Of a stretch of 64,000 nucleotides of DNA, positions 34,110-46,557 are shown in pieces. The notes beneath the pieces were generated by a model. The model was not told the origin of the DNA. It did not search any database and saw only the letters and a list, made by a program, of their open reading frames with translations. Source of the DNA: Zerene cesonia (Eukaryota; Arthropoda; Insecta; Lepidoptera; Pieridae); NCBI RefSeq assembly GCF_012273895.1, contig NC_052115.1:8115183-8179182 (forward strand), in the 5' to 3' direction. Position 1 is the stretch's first letter. Every line of letters starts with the position of its first letter. Made by a program: the position numbers and the translations under genes.

Positions 34110-34712
34110 TTCGTTGTGCGCTTACAAACTATTCTATGTCGATTCAGTTCAATACTGTTGTACTACATCATTTCGCGAAAAGTAAACCCTAGTAAAGTTG
34201 TTCAAAACAATGATTTATAGCAGCAGTCAGCTGATATTCATTTCGTAAGGTTGGTACCTTTGCGTTCCGTTTTGCACATTGCAACCTAAGTGTCAACTTA
34301 TGAATGAATTTTAACTGTGGAAAAAATGTATCTAGGTAACAAGTTTCATTTCAAAAACAGCATTGCATTCACTAACGTCAAGTAGGTTAGAAATTAAAAT
34401 AGTAAAAAAGTACATAGCTCTTAAACAGTAAACATATAGACAACTGTAAATAAACGTAGTCTTTTCTTTTTCTATTAATTTTTTGATTTAATGAATTAAT
34501 ACAATTCTCACAACGTCATACAATTTCTAGAGTTCACGATCGAGTACGGCCCTTCCGAACCCTCCATTCATGCGACAGCCCAAGCCGAGGTTCGAAATCC
34601 CAGTTAAGGCGTCCCCGCCCTTAAGCGTGTCGCTACCATCAATTCATCCACCAGTTTGTGCTAAGATTAGTAACCCTTCAGGGTAACATCGAGATTCACA
34701 GCATAAAAAAAA

Positions 34713-34749
<37 letters not shown>

Positions 34750-35172
34750 GAATTTACGCATATATATAATAGACATCATATTTGAGAAATTTTGTTTCTA
34801 ATGAAACTTATATATTTTGTTCTAGAACGTCTTGTTTCAGGAGACATGACAGTTTTGTTTTCAATATGTAGCTACAATCTGTATGGTACATTTTATGTTA
34901 TCTGTATTTGTAACAAAAATTAGGAATATGTCATGTGGAGTCAAAGACTGTCATAAAATAAAACATAGCCTTTATTTCATTAAATATAACGTGTTCTGAG
35001 ATTATAAATATAATGTACTTATAGTAATAACTGCACACCAGTATATTTATTTTATTTTTTCTATCGTTTTAAAGATTTAGAGAAAAAAGACCTATCCAAT
35101 CGTCCGCTTTAATTCGCCTTGATAGGTTATGTTAGTGAAGATTGCCAAGTTCATTAATAAATTTAACTTAAA
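34110..35172. promoter_or_regulatory. Divergent intergenic region, PGPEP1 / DNAJC2
   Basis: Must contain both promoters. It also holds an unexplained GC-richer block (about 34535-34705) and a (TA)n tract (34709-34750). Confidence 0.5.
34709..34750. repeat. (TA)n microsatellite
   Basis: About 40 bases of alternating TA preceded by A9. Similar (TA)n tracts are at 40795-40816 and 49623-49650, and a (GT)n tract at 52675-52696. Confidence 0.85.
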
Positions 35173-38100
35173 ATGACGGAGGGAGAAGCTTCAAATAACT
35201 GCCGAGTCGTTGCAATACCTTGGCCTTTCTTGAAAAGAAAAGTTGAATGTGCAGGTGCCGCTTTTTTACGTTATTATAGCATTAAATGCCACGGTGAGGA
35301 TACTTCGTTGGAAACATCTGCTTCCAACGATAAGGCTGAAGAAGTCGTGTTCGAGGATGACGTTGAATACTTACGGAGCTTAGACCCTAAGGAATGGAAG
35401 AAACAAGATCACTATGCAGTTCTCGGTATGAAAGATTTACGATTCCAGGCAACTGACGATGATATAAAACGTGCATATCGTCAAAAAGTGTTAAAGCACC
35501 ACCCGGATAAGCGTAAGGCTCAAGGTGAGGAGATCCGTAGCGACGATGATTACTTCACATGCATAACAAAAGCTTACGAAATCCTTGGTACACCTAAAAA
35601 TAGACGATCTTTTGACTCTGTCGACCCAACATTCGACGACTCCGTACCGACCACTGCTGATATCAAAAAGGATGGCTTTTTCAAAACTTTTGGAAAATAT
35701 TTTGAAACCAACGCGAGGTGGTCAGAAAAAAGGAATGTTCCATTATTAGGAGACAAAAACAGTTCAAGGGAGTTTGTGGAAAAGTTCTATGCCTTTTGGT
35801 ATGAGTTTGATTCGTGGCGCGAGTTCTCCTACATGGATGAAGAAGAGAAGGAGAAGGGGAGTGATAGGGAAGAAAGGAGGTGGATAGAAAAGCAAAACAA
35901 AGCTGCTCGAGCCAAGCTAAAAAAGGAAGAAATGGCAAGAATCAGGAGTCTCGTGGATTTAGCATATGCCAACGATCCCAGGATACAGAAGTTCAAGCAA
36001 GAGGACAAAGATAAGAAGTTGGCTGCAAAGCGCGCCAGACAGGTATTTACTTCAATATTTAAAATATTATTTTTCTTTTTCATAAATTATCTTTTCTATT
36101 TACTACACCTGCATATGAACAATTACAAGCATCTGTTAATACATTTTATTACTATTGTATGTAAAAGTAAAATTAACAGACGGTTGTGTAATGTTTATCA
36201 CAGTTGTACTCGTAAAAATAATATTTTATGAGTTTGCTGAAATAGTGAATAAAGTATATATTTTAGAGAATTATTGTAACATGAGTACATAAATAAATAA
36301 AGAAATAATTTAATGCACTCACACAAAGAAACAAACAGCAATATCTTTTCAGCAATACCGCAATTCAGGTAATCTTTGCATATAGAAAGAGTTTAGTAGA
36401 GGAAAAGCGTTTGATAGTGCAAAACAATATATTAAACTTAGAAGTGCATGCATAAAGCAGGAGGTGAATAAAATATAAAAAATAGATAGTTAAACGTAAA
36501 TAAATAAAATATAAATAATATGATACATACTTATAAGTTCACACTTAATGTTCCGATTATTGTACTTGTATGAGTACTGATACTTATCCTAACTTACCAT
36601 AACAAACTGTAATAAATTTAATACACATATATCATACATTACTGGATTAATAATACATTAATCTGGATTAATAAATTGATTTTCATAAGAGAATCTATAG
36701 ATTCTACTGCTGATAGAGCTGGTATACCAGCTCCTTAGTATAGTGGTTATGCGTGGGGGCAGAACCGAGGCATCCTGGGCTCAATTCCTGGTAGAGACTC
36801 GAAAAAAAAAACTCTTGATCTGATTGGACGTAGAAAGCTGATAATGTTGACCTTTTTGTAGAGTAAGAAAATCTATCAGTAAAAAAATGTATATCATCTG
36901 CCCCATAGGGTATGGTACTAGGGTACACACGCTTCGCTTTTTTCTAGAGAAGCTATAGTGACATGTAGTAGATACAAAATATAAGTCAATAATGAGAGCT
37001 GACATGTATTTCTACATATCATGTAATGTTTATTAGATTATCAAGGCCTGATGAGTTTGTATTTGCAATCATATTGTTGTTAGACATTTGTACGACACAT
37101 TGTTACCATTCATAGTACAGCATACATATAGTTAAGATGTCGCTTATCTTTGTATAATAAATTTTAAATTATTCAGTACTCTAGGCATTCTGTAATGGAG
37201 ATGTATGTAGTATAAAAAATACTTTAAATAAATCATCAGTGGTGTCATTATTAATATTAGTTATGTATATTTGTTTAAGGTCTAAATATGTAGTATAATA
37301 ATTAAGAGAGGTTATACAGTTAGTGCTACATTTGTGATTATTGTATATAAAATATTTCTCATATTCTATGTTTTTTAACCAGCTAAAGATTTCTTTAATG
37401 AAAATAGGAAATGTGATTGAAAAATATTTGTAAGCTTGGAACCATTCTTTAGTGTTTCAAAATATGTGTTCAAAAGATCACTTGTGATAGAGCTATACCA
37501 TTACACACAAACATTTATTAATTCGTTGTTTTTTTTTACTTTTTAGGATGCTGTACAAGCAAAGAAGGCAGAAGAGGAACGATTGTTGAAAGAAGCGCAG
37601 CTCGCCAAGCAGAAAGCTGAAGAAGCTGAGAAGGCGAAAATAGAAGCTGCCAGAGCCGAGAGGGAACAGCAAAAGAAAAATCTCAGAAAGGAACGAAAAT
37701 CTTTACGAGATTTGTGTAAAGCAAACAACTACTATGCCCAAAATGAAGAGGAAACTGTTAATCATATGGCAGCTGTTGAAAAAATATGTGAACTAATGAA
37801 ATTGAATGAACTGCAAGACTTCATAAAGGATTTAGAAGCAAATGGTAGTGAGGCGTTTATTAAAGCAATGAAAGAAACAGAGGAGAAGTTGGAAGCCGAG
37901 AGAGTGGCACTATTTGAGAATAAGAAAGTGGAAGAGCAAAAAACAAAGAAGAATGCTGCACTAAAAGCACCCATCGAGTGGTCTGTGGAGATGACACAAT
38001 TATTGATTAAAGCTGTAAATTTGTTCCCCGCTGGTACTAATCAAAGATGGGATGTGGTTGCCAACTTCCTGAATCAACACGGAACGTTTACGGACGAAAG

Positions 38101-38527
38101 ACGATTCAACGCTAAAGAAGTTCTAAATAAAGCTAAAGACTTGCAAAGTTCCGATTTCTCAAAGAGCAGCCTCAAAAAAGCAGCAAACGAAGAAGCGTTT
38201 GACCAATTCGAAAAGGATAAGAAGAAACCAACTAGCGTCATAGATGATAACAGTATATCAAAGAATGAAGCACCGAAACTCGTGAACGGAGTCGCTCCGA
38301 AAGTTAACGGAGATGTTAAAGTACCTAAAGAAGAAAAGGCGTGGACGAAAACTGAACAGGAATTATTAGAGCAGGCCATCAAGACATTCCCAGTCAGTAC
38401 TCCAGACCGATGGGACAAAATAGCCGACTGCATCCCAAATAGAAGTAAAAAAGATTGCATGAAACGGTATAAGGAATTAGTCGAACTAGTAAAAGCTAAA
38501 AAACAAGCTGCCAACTTGGCAAAATAG
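35173..38527 (+). CDS. DNAJC2: DnaJ homolog subfamily C member 2 (zuotin/MPP11)
   Basis: J-domain co-chaperone of the ribosome-associated complex, acting with an Hsp70 at the polypeptide exit tunnel; the mammalian form also acts in chromatin through its SANT domains. Two exons, 35173-36042 and 37547-38527, give 616 aa (human 621). The J domain starts near residue 79 (DHYAVLG) with the HPD motif at 110-112. A charged zuotin-homology and helical region follows, rich in Lys/Glu/Ala. Two SANT/Myb domains lie near residues 432-485 (PIEWSVEMTQLL) and 554-606 (KAWTKTEQELLEQA ... RWDKIADCI). So the full metazoan domain order is present. The single intron is 1.5 kb and contains a tRNA-derived SINE. 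Poly(A) signal AATAAA near 38559. Confidence 0.96.
36726..36930 (+). mobile_element. tRNA-derived SINE-like element
   Basis: CTCCTTAGTATAGTGGTTAT resembles the A-box half of tRNA-Asp/Glu, followed by CATCCTGGGCTCAATTCCTGG as a degenerate B box and a run of A (36802-36810). The right boundary is uncertain. In the DNAJC2 intron. Confidence 0.5.
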
Positions 38528-39496
38528 CATTAAATTGTGTTTAGTTCACTAACAAATTAATAAATTTACATAATTGGAATGGCCTTCTATTATTGTGAGA
38601 AATTTTGTTATCAAAATTATCCCTAAAATGTTTTGTTGGCAACAGATTATAAATAGTTAGACGCGAAATTACGACATAGATCGAAAAATTCAGCTTTTTC
38701 AATAGTTTTTACCTTACTTTCCCAAAAACGGAGGTCCTCAATTTGATTATCTTATTTGACGTGATACTTTCGATGGGAATTTCACAGGAATTTATTGTCA
38801 TTTGTCCCATTTCAATCTGGAGATTATTTGTAGTCTTTTTTTGTAGAATCATTCGGAATAGTTTGAAATTTTATTACGTGAACTATGTATTTGCAGCAAC
38901 TAGTGATGAAGTACACTGTATGTATTAAATAAGGTTTTTTACCTAGCAATTATGTTACCTTTTTATTAAAAATCACCATAATTTATTTTCTACATGTGGT
39001 TTTAATTTTCAAAAGAATAGAAAAATATTTTTATGACCACCCCATCAACCATAAGATGCATTTAACAACTAAATGACGTTATTATGTAATTCTCTCAACC
39101 AACTCCATAAAAAGGCATCAATTCGACTATATTTTTTTGTTCGAGAATTCGAGAATTTTAGCCTGGATGAACCGATTTTGATGATTCTTATATTGGAAAT
39201 CTGGTGCCTCCGGTGTAGTCTCCTTTCAATTTGGTTTAGTTCTGTTCATTTGCAGGCTTTTTTGTTTTTTGTATAATATATTATTTATTATTAACATTAG
39301 TTTTATTCCAAATTGTGATTTGGTAACCACAGGAATTTAACTCTGAATTTATGAAACTCGATCTTTAAATAATTAATTGTCATCGGGATTTTTCTATTCG
39401 CCAGTTAGGCTTTTATAACATTTTAAGGTTTCTCACTTTCTTGTATGTGCAAAATTTCGATACGCAAGGAAGTAATGAGTAATTTTATATGAATAA

Positions 39497-39730
39497 CTAG
39501 CTGTTGCCCGCAGATTCACCTCGCGGTCGTAATAAATTTTCATGGTACAAACTTTCATCCCCTATTTATCCCCTTTGCGGGTAGAATTTATCAAAATCAT
39601 TCTTAGCGGATGCCAACATATTATCTATCTACATGATAAATTTCAGCCCGATCCGTACAGTCGTTTGGGCCCAGTATATAAGCGTATAATCTATGGCTTG
39701 GGCTGTTTGGCGTTGATAGATCATTATGTC
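39497..39730 (-). mobile_element. Helitron-like element, degenerate
   Basis: CTAG (39497-39500) followed by CTGTTGCCCGCAGATTC on plus is the reverse of a GCGGGCAACAGCTAG end. Shares CTGTT and TTTCAGCCCGAT phrases with 41667-41880. Confidence 0.55.
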
Positions 39731-40019
39731 AATCAGTCTCCTTTTAAGTAATGTGTACTTAGAAGTAGTAAAATTTACAATAGTTGTAAAGTTTTATATA
39801 CTTACTCTAAATCAAAATGTTTTACTTCTGATCTTTGTCGTATCACGCGTAGCTGGACACGATTCACAAATTACCCTGAAAAACTTAGTGCCTAGCGCTT
39901 ACTCTAATGCTCTACACAAACTAGTGTCTAGACTCTAACGCTCTACACACACATAGGACAACACTCGCAAATGATTTTTATTTGAAAGAAAACATTCCTA
40001 GGCACATGTTTGAACGAAA

Positions 40020-40185
40020 GTAAGCATGAGCTGACGACGGGAATGAAGGAATGGTGAGAAAAAGGTCTTCGGCTCCCCCTCTTACCGAACGAAACACAGT
40101 CTTAAGTTAGTATTTCACGCCGATCTTTTGTAGGGGTGGGCCTTTTGGCCCAATTTGTGCCGAAGCGTGCTCACTCCCATATCCA
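40020..40185 (+). repeat. Partial copy of the 23490-23765 repeat
   Basis: Shares CTTACCGAACGAAACACAG, TTTCACGCCG and TTTGTGCCGAAGCGTGCTC; the GGTGGTTCGCC end is missing. Confidence 0.6.
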
Positions 40186-40789
40186 AAACTAGTACAGTTT
40201 ATGTATTATACTGTGAAAAAGAAGATAAAATTGTTTATTATATTCTAGTTGATATGGCGAACAACGACAACGATATATACCTATATTTTTTTACATTCCT
40301 TAATGTTCTTACTTTTTAAACTTTCCTAGGGCTTATTATGAATGCATTAAAAACAAAATTATAAAAATCAGCCTGAGTCATTCTCGAGTTTTAGCGAGAC
40401 TAATGAACGGCTATTGATTTTTATATGCATTGAAGATATAAACGTAGGTAATCGAGTTTTGGCTAGTTAATACTAGTTATACTAGTTAATGAAATTAAGA
40501 GGAACATTCTTTAAGTCTTAGGGGTATAATGAGATGACAAGTCTTCTTGCACAAAATAGTTATATTTACTTATTCCATTACTTTCTCCGCTGCTACGCTT
40601 ATTTGAATAATTAATGACCCATAGGCCATTAAATTTCCGTGAACAAATTGTGAGAAACTAAAATTGACAGAAGTTTTACTTTTCTTTTATTTTATAGTTC
40701 TACACGGTATTATGTTATATGTGGTATTACTATAAGATAATATTTGAATAGGTAGCAAGAAATCATTGTAACTGCTGATCCGATTTCGT

Positions 40790-40820
<31 letters not shown>

Positions 40821-41666
40821 CGTTTCTGAAAGCCTTCCTTCGACGGAAATTTTGTCCAAAAATTTGACGGAATGCTTTTCAAGTATTTTATTAGGCGTGC
40901 ATATGTCCATTAGTCGGGAATAATTAAAAAGCGAACATTCGTGTTTCGCGTACCAACAATCAGTACTCACTATAATTTATTCAGTATTCATAATCGCCAT
41001 CCGCATACATTGTTAGCAAACAAATTGTGTCATGGAATAAAATAAATTATTTATGTTGTTTTAATGGGCTCGTTAACTATCGATTGTATATGGCCTAGCT
41101 GATATAGCAAGACTCATCTTTTACAATAAATCATATAATTATTATTGAGTGACAAATGTAGATTATTGTTCTTACAAGGTTCATCGAACTTCACCGACTC
41201 AAACATAATACGAGTAATATTTATTAAATGAAAATTATAAAAAAGAAACTAAATATCCCGCGTAAATGATAGAATAAACAAAATTACCTCACTTGTTCTA
41301 ATACAGAGTTGGAATTTATTTATTCCTAGCGATTCTAATCAGGATAAAAGAATAAACTCATGAAATTATTGTATTGTCACCGATAAGTGAACGTTTGAAT
41401 TAAATCTGTCCGTATAAAGTGGGTCAAAATCGAGTCTAAGGGAGTCTATAACATACAGAGATACAGGCAATAAAGGCGTACAAATATGAACAAAATTACA
41501 AAAACCATTACATTTTCAAAATAATAAATAACAGTGAACCTATGCAAATGATTGTTCTCGTTTCCTGTGGGCCTGAGAACTTACAATTGGGTCGATACGG
41601 AACAGTGCGTTTATGAAGACGTATTTTGATGTCATTACCAGTAATTAATACTTATTTATAATCTAA

Positions 41667-41880
41667 CTAGCTGTTGGTTAAATACATTCTCGTGGTACAA
41701 ACCTTGGGAGTATTTTATCAACATTCTTACTTAGCTAAAATTCTTTCTATGTCTACATCATCATGGTTATCGACAAGCTATGTTTCAGCCCGATGTAGTT
41801 TGTGCTGTACGTTGATAGATCAGGTCAGTCATCTTTGCATTTTTCATGTTAGGATTTCAGAAAATAAACACATGGGTTTT
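41667..41880 (-). mobile_element. Helitron-like element, degenerate
   Basis: CTAG at 41667-41670 then CTGTTGGTTAAATACATTC; TTTCAGCCCGATGTAG matches the element at 39497-39730. Confidence 0.45.
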
Positions 41881-42297
41881 ACTTTTATGCGATAATGCCC
41901 AGTGTACATGCGGTGGTCCGGCGATCACGAATCAATATTTAGTTCCTTACTTGACTTATTTGATTGGTTTCTCTTATGCATCTCGAAACAAAAAGCACAT
42001 GACAAGAGTCCTAGATAATTAATATTATAAATTCGAAAGTATGTTTGTTTTTCACGGCGTTACGTGTTCGCCTTCGTTCGTTATTCGCACGAATATTGAT
42101 GCGGTATTACATTATCTACTATTTTGAGTAAATCTGATTATTTGAAAAACAGAACAAATATGTTAATTAATAGGTCTGGAGCTCATACTAATTAACCTGT
42201 ACCTAGTTCATAACTGATTCAATCGTGATTCTTGCACACAAAACGTGAACGTTAATTAAATGGATCAATGTCCAACCACTGTTTCAATTATATAATA

Positions 42298-42461
42298 CTA
42301 GCGGTCCACCCCGGCTTCGCCCGTGGTACATATATAGCCTTAAGCCTTCCTCAATAAATGGGCTATCTAAAAATGAAAGAATTTTTCAAAACGGTCTACT
42401 AGTGAGACTAGTAGATAACTAATTATTAACAAACTCTTTAGCTTTATAATGTTAGTACAGA
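42298..42461 (-). mobile_element. Helitron-like element
   Basis: CTAGCGGTCCACCCCGGCTTC at left and GTTAGTACAGA at right, the reverse of a TCTGTACTAAC...CTAG element; same type as 2970-3156 and 50317-50474. Confidence 0.65.
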
Positions 42462-43440
42462 TTTCTATAATTAGCATCATGTACCAAAAACTGAAAACAT
42501 ATCATTAATTGTGCGAGAGGGTAAACGTAGAGATTTACATAAACACTACTGCTACGTTTTTTGGTTTGACTCTAAGGTCGGTCGGTCATACATACATACA
42601 TTTCCTTTTTGTTTGTAGAATGCTTTGATAGAGTTATTTCTTTCGTCAAAATGCAAAAAAAAAAGTAATTAAATATATGAAATATTGGAATTAAATTTCT
42701 GTCAAAATAGAGCCATAAATTGAAATAACACACACAAAATAAAAAATACTGTATATTTAGGTGTCATGTACACATTTTTGAGTTTGGTTCGGTTCCTTAA
42801 GGCACTACAAAGGCCACATTGCGGTTAAAGCTTATCCTTACTTAAACAATATCCTTTATGTAACCAGTGACACGAAAAATACAGAGAGCTTATTGAGAGG
42901 CTTGTGGCAATATATTTTATGGCTGGGAACGTCTATACAGAATGGTATCTTTTTAAATTATCTCTTTTTAGCACGCATAAAAGATTTTTGAAAGAAGAAA
43001 AACTAAAAAGTTTCACATCTTCAATGCAGTATAACAGCTTGATAAATCTTTTGTTAATTAAGATTCAGCTTACATCCTAATTATGAAATATTATGTTGAA
43101 AGGCACTCAAGTTTAACTCAACCCTTTTCAGGTCATTTTTAGGTCAGGTTACATAAAGTTCACATTAGAATGTCAATAAATTCGAGAATATCTTAATACA
43201 AAATATTTGAGATTATAATAAAATTAAATTAAAGCACCTCTTCAGGTATAAATACACCATCTAACACACTATAGCCACCTTAAACTTAATGGATATTTAA
43301 TAAAACTGTTTTATGAAATCCTTGAGGAGATAGATTTTTGTTTCATTTTTTTTTATAACAAGTTCGTTAATACAAGTTGTTAATGTTGTGCAAAGTTAAT
43401 AATGTAACCATATAAGAAATTCAGTCTTTATAAAACTCTT

Positions 43441-43519
43441 ATGCGGCATTTACAAATTTGTGCGAAAAGCGATGAGAAACGAACTCGATTGTGTTCGCAC
43501 GAATGTGTAAATGCGGCAT
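43441..43519. repeat. Fold-back with 26-bp arms
   Basis: Arms 43441-43466 (ATGCGGCATTTACAAATTTG...) and 43494-43519 are complementary with three mismatches around a 27-base centre; a small MITE-like structure. Confidence 0.65.
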
Positions 43520-44466
43520 TAATGTTAAGTACAATTAAATGGATTTTGAGACTTCGCAAATATTTTATAAGACTAGTCATTAATTGACAATAATTGAGCA
43601 TTTATATTATATTTAGTCTAGAGAATAAAAATAATTTCACACTTATCAAACGAGAACACAAAATCAAATTTACCAATCGAAAGTAACATATTGTCTTCTG
43701 AAAAAAGAGATTTTGAACTTAAAATATTATATTATGTTCTATAATAAATAAATTTAATCACACATTTGGAATGTTAATTATATTTAAGTAAACAAAAGTT
43801 CCAAAAAATTAACGCAATTTTATGTTAAATGGCCAATATATGTAACCCTGCATCATCATCATCATCAAGGACATATATATATATTTCTTTATATATCCCT
43901 ATGTTAAAAATAAGAAATGAATTGCTATATTCTAAATAAAAACCATGGCTACACATACTAGCCTTAAAAGAAGTAACAAATCTTAATTCAAAATGGCTCA
44001 TTGGTAAATATCCTGCAGGTACATCCACAGAGTATACTAAAATAAATTAAAAACTTAGAAATATATTTAATAAGAAAAAGAGTGCAATGTTCCTTTTATT
44101 CAGATCTTATGGGAATTAATCATGGAAATTATGCCAGTTTTTTACCTATCACAATTTTAATACTATGTGCTATGGTTTTGGTAAAGAAAAAATTATTAAT
44201 TAATTGAGAAAATGTCACAGATGCTAAATATTGCAACATCATTTGATATAACAGATCAAAAATTATAAAAGTTATTTAAAATGCTACACTTATAATGTAA
44301 TCAAATCAATGTACTTTTGCTTTGCATTTATTTTCCAATAGATTTTCATATATAGAATGTGAGAACAATAATGGCATGAATTAAATTATTATATTATTCT
44401 AAAAAAAAGAAGGAATTCTTATTAGGAGAAAGTAACATATGAAATATGTAACTTAGAAACTGAATG

Positions 44467-45756
44467 TTATTGAATTTTGCAGCCACGTCTTTTTTTATTC
44501 AAATCAGCTTGCTTGCTCTTTTTCTTAGCAAGCCCTTCAGCAGTTATATCAGAAATAACAGATAATCGTTTTGAAGGGTCACATTTATCAGAACCCATTC
44601 TTGGAGGTGGGACATTGATATCTGAAGTGAATGCTGAGCTGTATAAGTTATTGTTTTCACTTACACTGTGAGACATTGATGAGTGTGCGTCGTTTCCTGA
44701 TAGAATATTGTCTGTGGGGTAGTGAGAGGCTGGTCTGATGCTCACTGGGTCTGGAAATCTGGGCTTTTTACTGGTAGTTGGGGGTGGCGGAGGCTGCCGA
44801 TGATGTATAGATGTATTGAGATTCGCAGTAGGTTTATTAGATTCAAAAGATCTTGAATGGCTGTGTGATATGTTTATATTTGAGCTCGAGGTTCCAGCAT
44901 CTTCTGCATAATACTGTTTCGATATTTCTTTAGACTGTAAGGCACTAGCTTTTGATTGTATACATTCCTTTTCAAACGGTTCAACATAGTTGAGGTCCGA
45001 GTCGACTGATTTGCATAATCGGAGACCATTCTGGCGTATCATGTCCCTGGGATTACTGTACGCATCACAGAGCAACGCTTGCGGTGGTTCTGGGGGTATT
45101 TCTCTTTGTGCCAATCTCTGTTGTTTCTTTAACAGTGCTTTTTGTCTCGCCTTCTCTTTTGCTCTTTGTAGCTTCTTATATTCCCTCTCCTGCAAGAGGC
45201 GCGCGAGCTCGCCGTCTTGTGCTTCGACAGCACATTTCATATCTGCTAGTATCGCTTCATTACCCTCTACTTCATGACTTAATTGTCTAGCTAGCCGAGC
45301 ATCTCTTTCTTCCTGTTCTAGTCTTCGCCTCATTTCTTCAAGTTCAGAGGCAGATAGACCCAATTCATCAGGGTTAATGTCAGGGGGCGGTGGCGCAGGT
45401 ATTGCTTTTGAGGAACTGGGCTGCACAAGCATTTCAGGTTTCTGAATGCGTCGTTGTCGTCTTATATTTATCTCGGCCATTTCTCGTGCTATCTCTGCGT
45501 CTATCTCGGCTTGTCGACGGCGCGCGAGTTCGCGCAATTGTACTTCATGTTCAATATCACGCTGCTCGCTTAGAGCTACTGGGAAATCTTCACGTATCTG
45601 CTGATTGCGATACCTGTTCTCACAAAGATGCGATGAAATCTCACGGTCTTGTAAGCGATGAGCCAGCGCGCCGTCAGCTCGGACCAACCATTGCTCTCGC
45701 AGATCAGTTACGTGCCCCATCTTGGGCATTGTATCACGAGGATGCAATCCCGACAT
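44467..45756 (-). CDS. CCDC50: CCDC50-like coiled-coil protein
   Basis: Uninterrupted 429-codon frame. The N-terminal about 130 residues (ADGALAHRLQDREISSHL ... ALSEQRDIEHEVQLRELA) match the layout of the CCDC50 (Ymer) N-terminal domain. In mammals CCDC50 is a ubiquitin-binding effector of EGF-receptor signalling. A long charged coiled coil continues to about residue 215, with LARLLQEREYKKLQ like the family's DIARLLQEKE. A Pro-rich stretch (PPPPPD) and a low-complexity Ser/Asn region follow. The C-terminus ends RRGCKIQ, a possible CaaX box. The coding region is intronless here, unlike its neighbours; any upstream non-coding exon is not visible. Family call is by pattern only; the second half has no recognised domain. 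Confidence 0.75.
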   Translation of the reverse strand: MSGLHPRDTMPKMGHVTDLREQWLVRADGALAHRLQDREISSHLCENRYRNQQIREDFPVALSEQRDIEHEVQLRELARRRQAEIDAEIAREMAEINIRRQRRIQKPEMLVQPSSSKAIPAPPPPDINPDELGLSASELEEMRRRLEQEERDARLARQLSHEVEGNEAILADMKCAVEAQDGELARLLQEREYKKLQRAKEKARQKALLKKQQRLAQREIPPEPPQALLCDAYSNPRDMIRQNGLRLCKSVDSDLNYVEPFEKECIQSKASALQSKEISKQYYAEDAGTSSSNINISHSHSRSFESNKPTANLNTSIHHRQPPPPPTTSKKPRFPDPVSIRPASHYPTDNILSGNDAHSSMSHSVSENNNLYSSAFTSDINVPPPRMGSDKCDPSKRLSVISDITAEGLAKKKSKQADLNKKRRGCKIQ

Positions 45757-46454
45757 ATGTATTACAAAGTATGTTTAAACTATTTCCCAATCAAACAGCT
45801 CTTGATTTGGTATAGAACCACGTTTGCGACAATTAATTTTAGTATAACACATCCGAAATTGATGACGGCATACCAAGTCAAAGTATACCTTTCACAATAA
45901 ACTTTCTTCACGTTCCATGAGAATAACTGAACTGTTTTTACGTTTCACAGCGGATTCTTAGTGAACAATAGGATTGATAATCTACATAATTAATTACAGA
46001 ACTTGCACCTTGTCGTACTACAACTACTTACTTCCACCCCTCTACATAACAAACTTTGGAATTTCTGACATGTATAGGCATGACAGGTGGATTCCATATA
46101 GTGATGTTTTCAGTTTCTACACTAATAGTAATGTCTACTGTCTACAGTAATAGTCGATAAATGAATCGAATCACTTTAATCGATTCAGATAGATAACAAT
46201 ATAGAACATCATAGTAGAATAAATAATATAATTATTCTTAACAGTGCTTCTGTGATACTAAGTACCTAATATCAGTTCACATTTTACTGGAGCACGACTT
46301 ACAAAAAAAAATTATATAATGCATAGACCACTACAATAAAAATACTACAAAATCCTTTTAAATTTGGTTAAATTAAAAAAAATGCAAAAAATAACACTTT
46401 AATTAATCCAATTCGTTACAATCAATAATATGTAATTTGTTTAATTCTTATTTG

Positions 46455-46557
46455 GCATCTGTATTTTCCTCTGGCGAAATTACACTCTGAGAACGACGAG
46501 CAAGAGAACTTCGTGGACAAGCTTTAAACTCGTTTCCATAATATTCTCCATTGTCTG
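46455..46557 (-). CDS. Possible orphan terminal exon
   Basis: On the minus strand a TTTTGCAG acceptor is followed by an open stretch reading NGEYYGNEFKACPRSSLARR and ending with a stop (about 34 residues), with better-than-background codon texture. No partner exon could be placed between here and GST-1, and I do not recognise the peptide. It might be the last exon of an alternative transcript or chance. Confidence 0.3.

Larger units (their letters stand above)
38528..44466. other. 5.9-kb gene-free, repeat-rich interval
   Basis: Convergent flanks of DNAJC2 and the CCDC50-like gene. No credible exon found on either strand. It contains retroelement-tail-like sequence (about 38700-39270), Helitron-like elements (39497-39730, 41667-41880, 42298-42461), the 'TTCGCCTGATGG' family block 40020-40185, a (TA)n tract and a fold-back (43441-43519). 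The CCDC50-like poly(A) signal (AATAAA on minus) is probably at 44327-44332. Confidence 0.6.

Noticed and set aside
38074..38514. 146-aa minus-strand frame
   Set aside because: Antisense of the conserved SANT-domain exon of DNAJC2.
45390..45815. 141-aa plus-strand frame
   Set aside because: Antisense of the CCDC50-like coding region, whose own codons and domain match are stronger.
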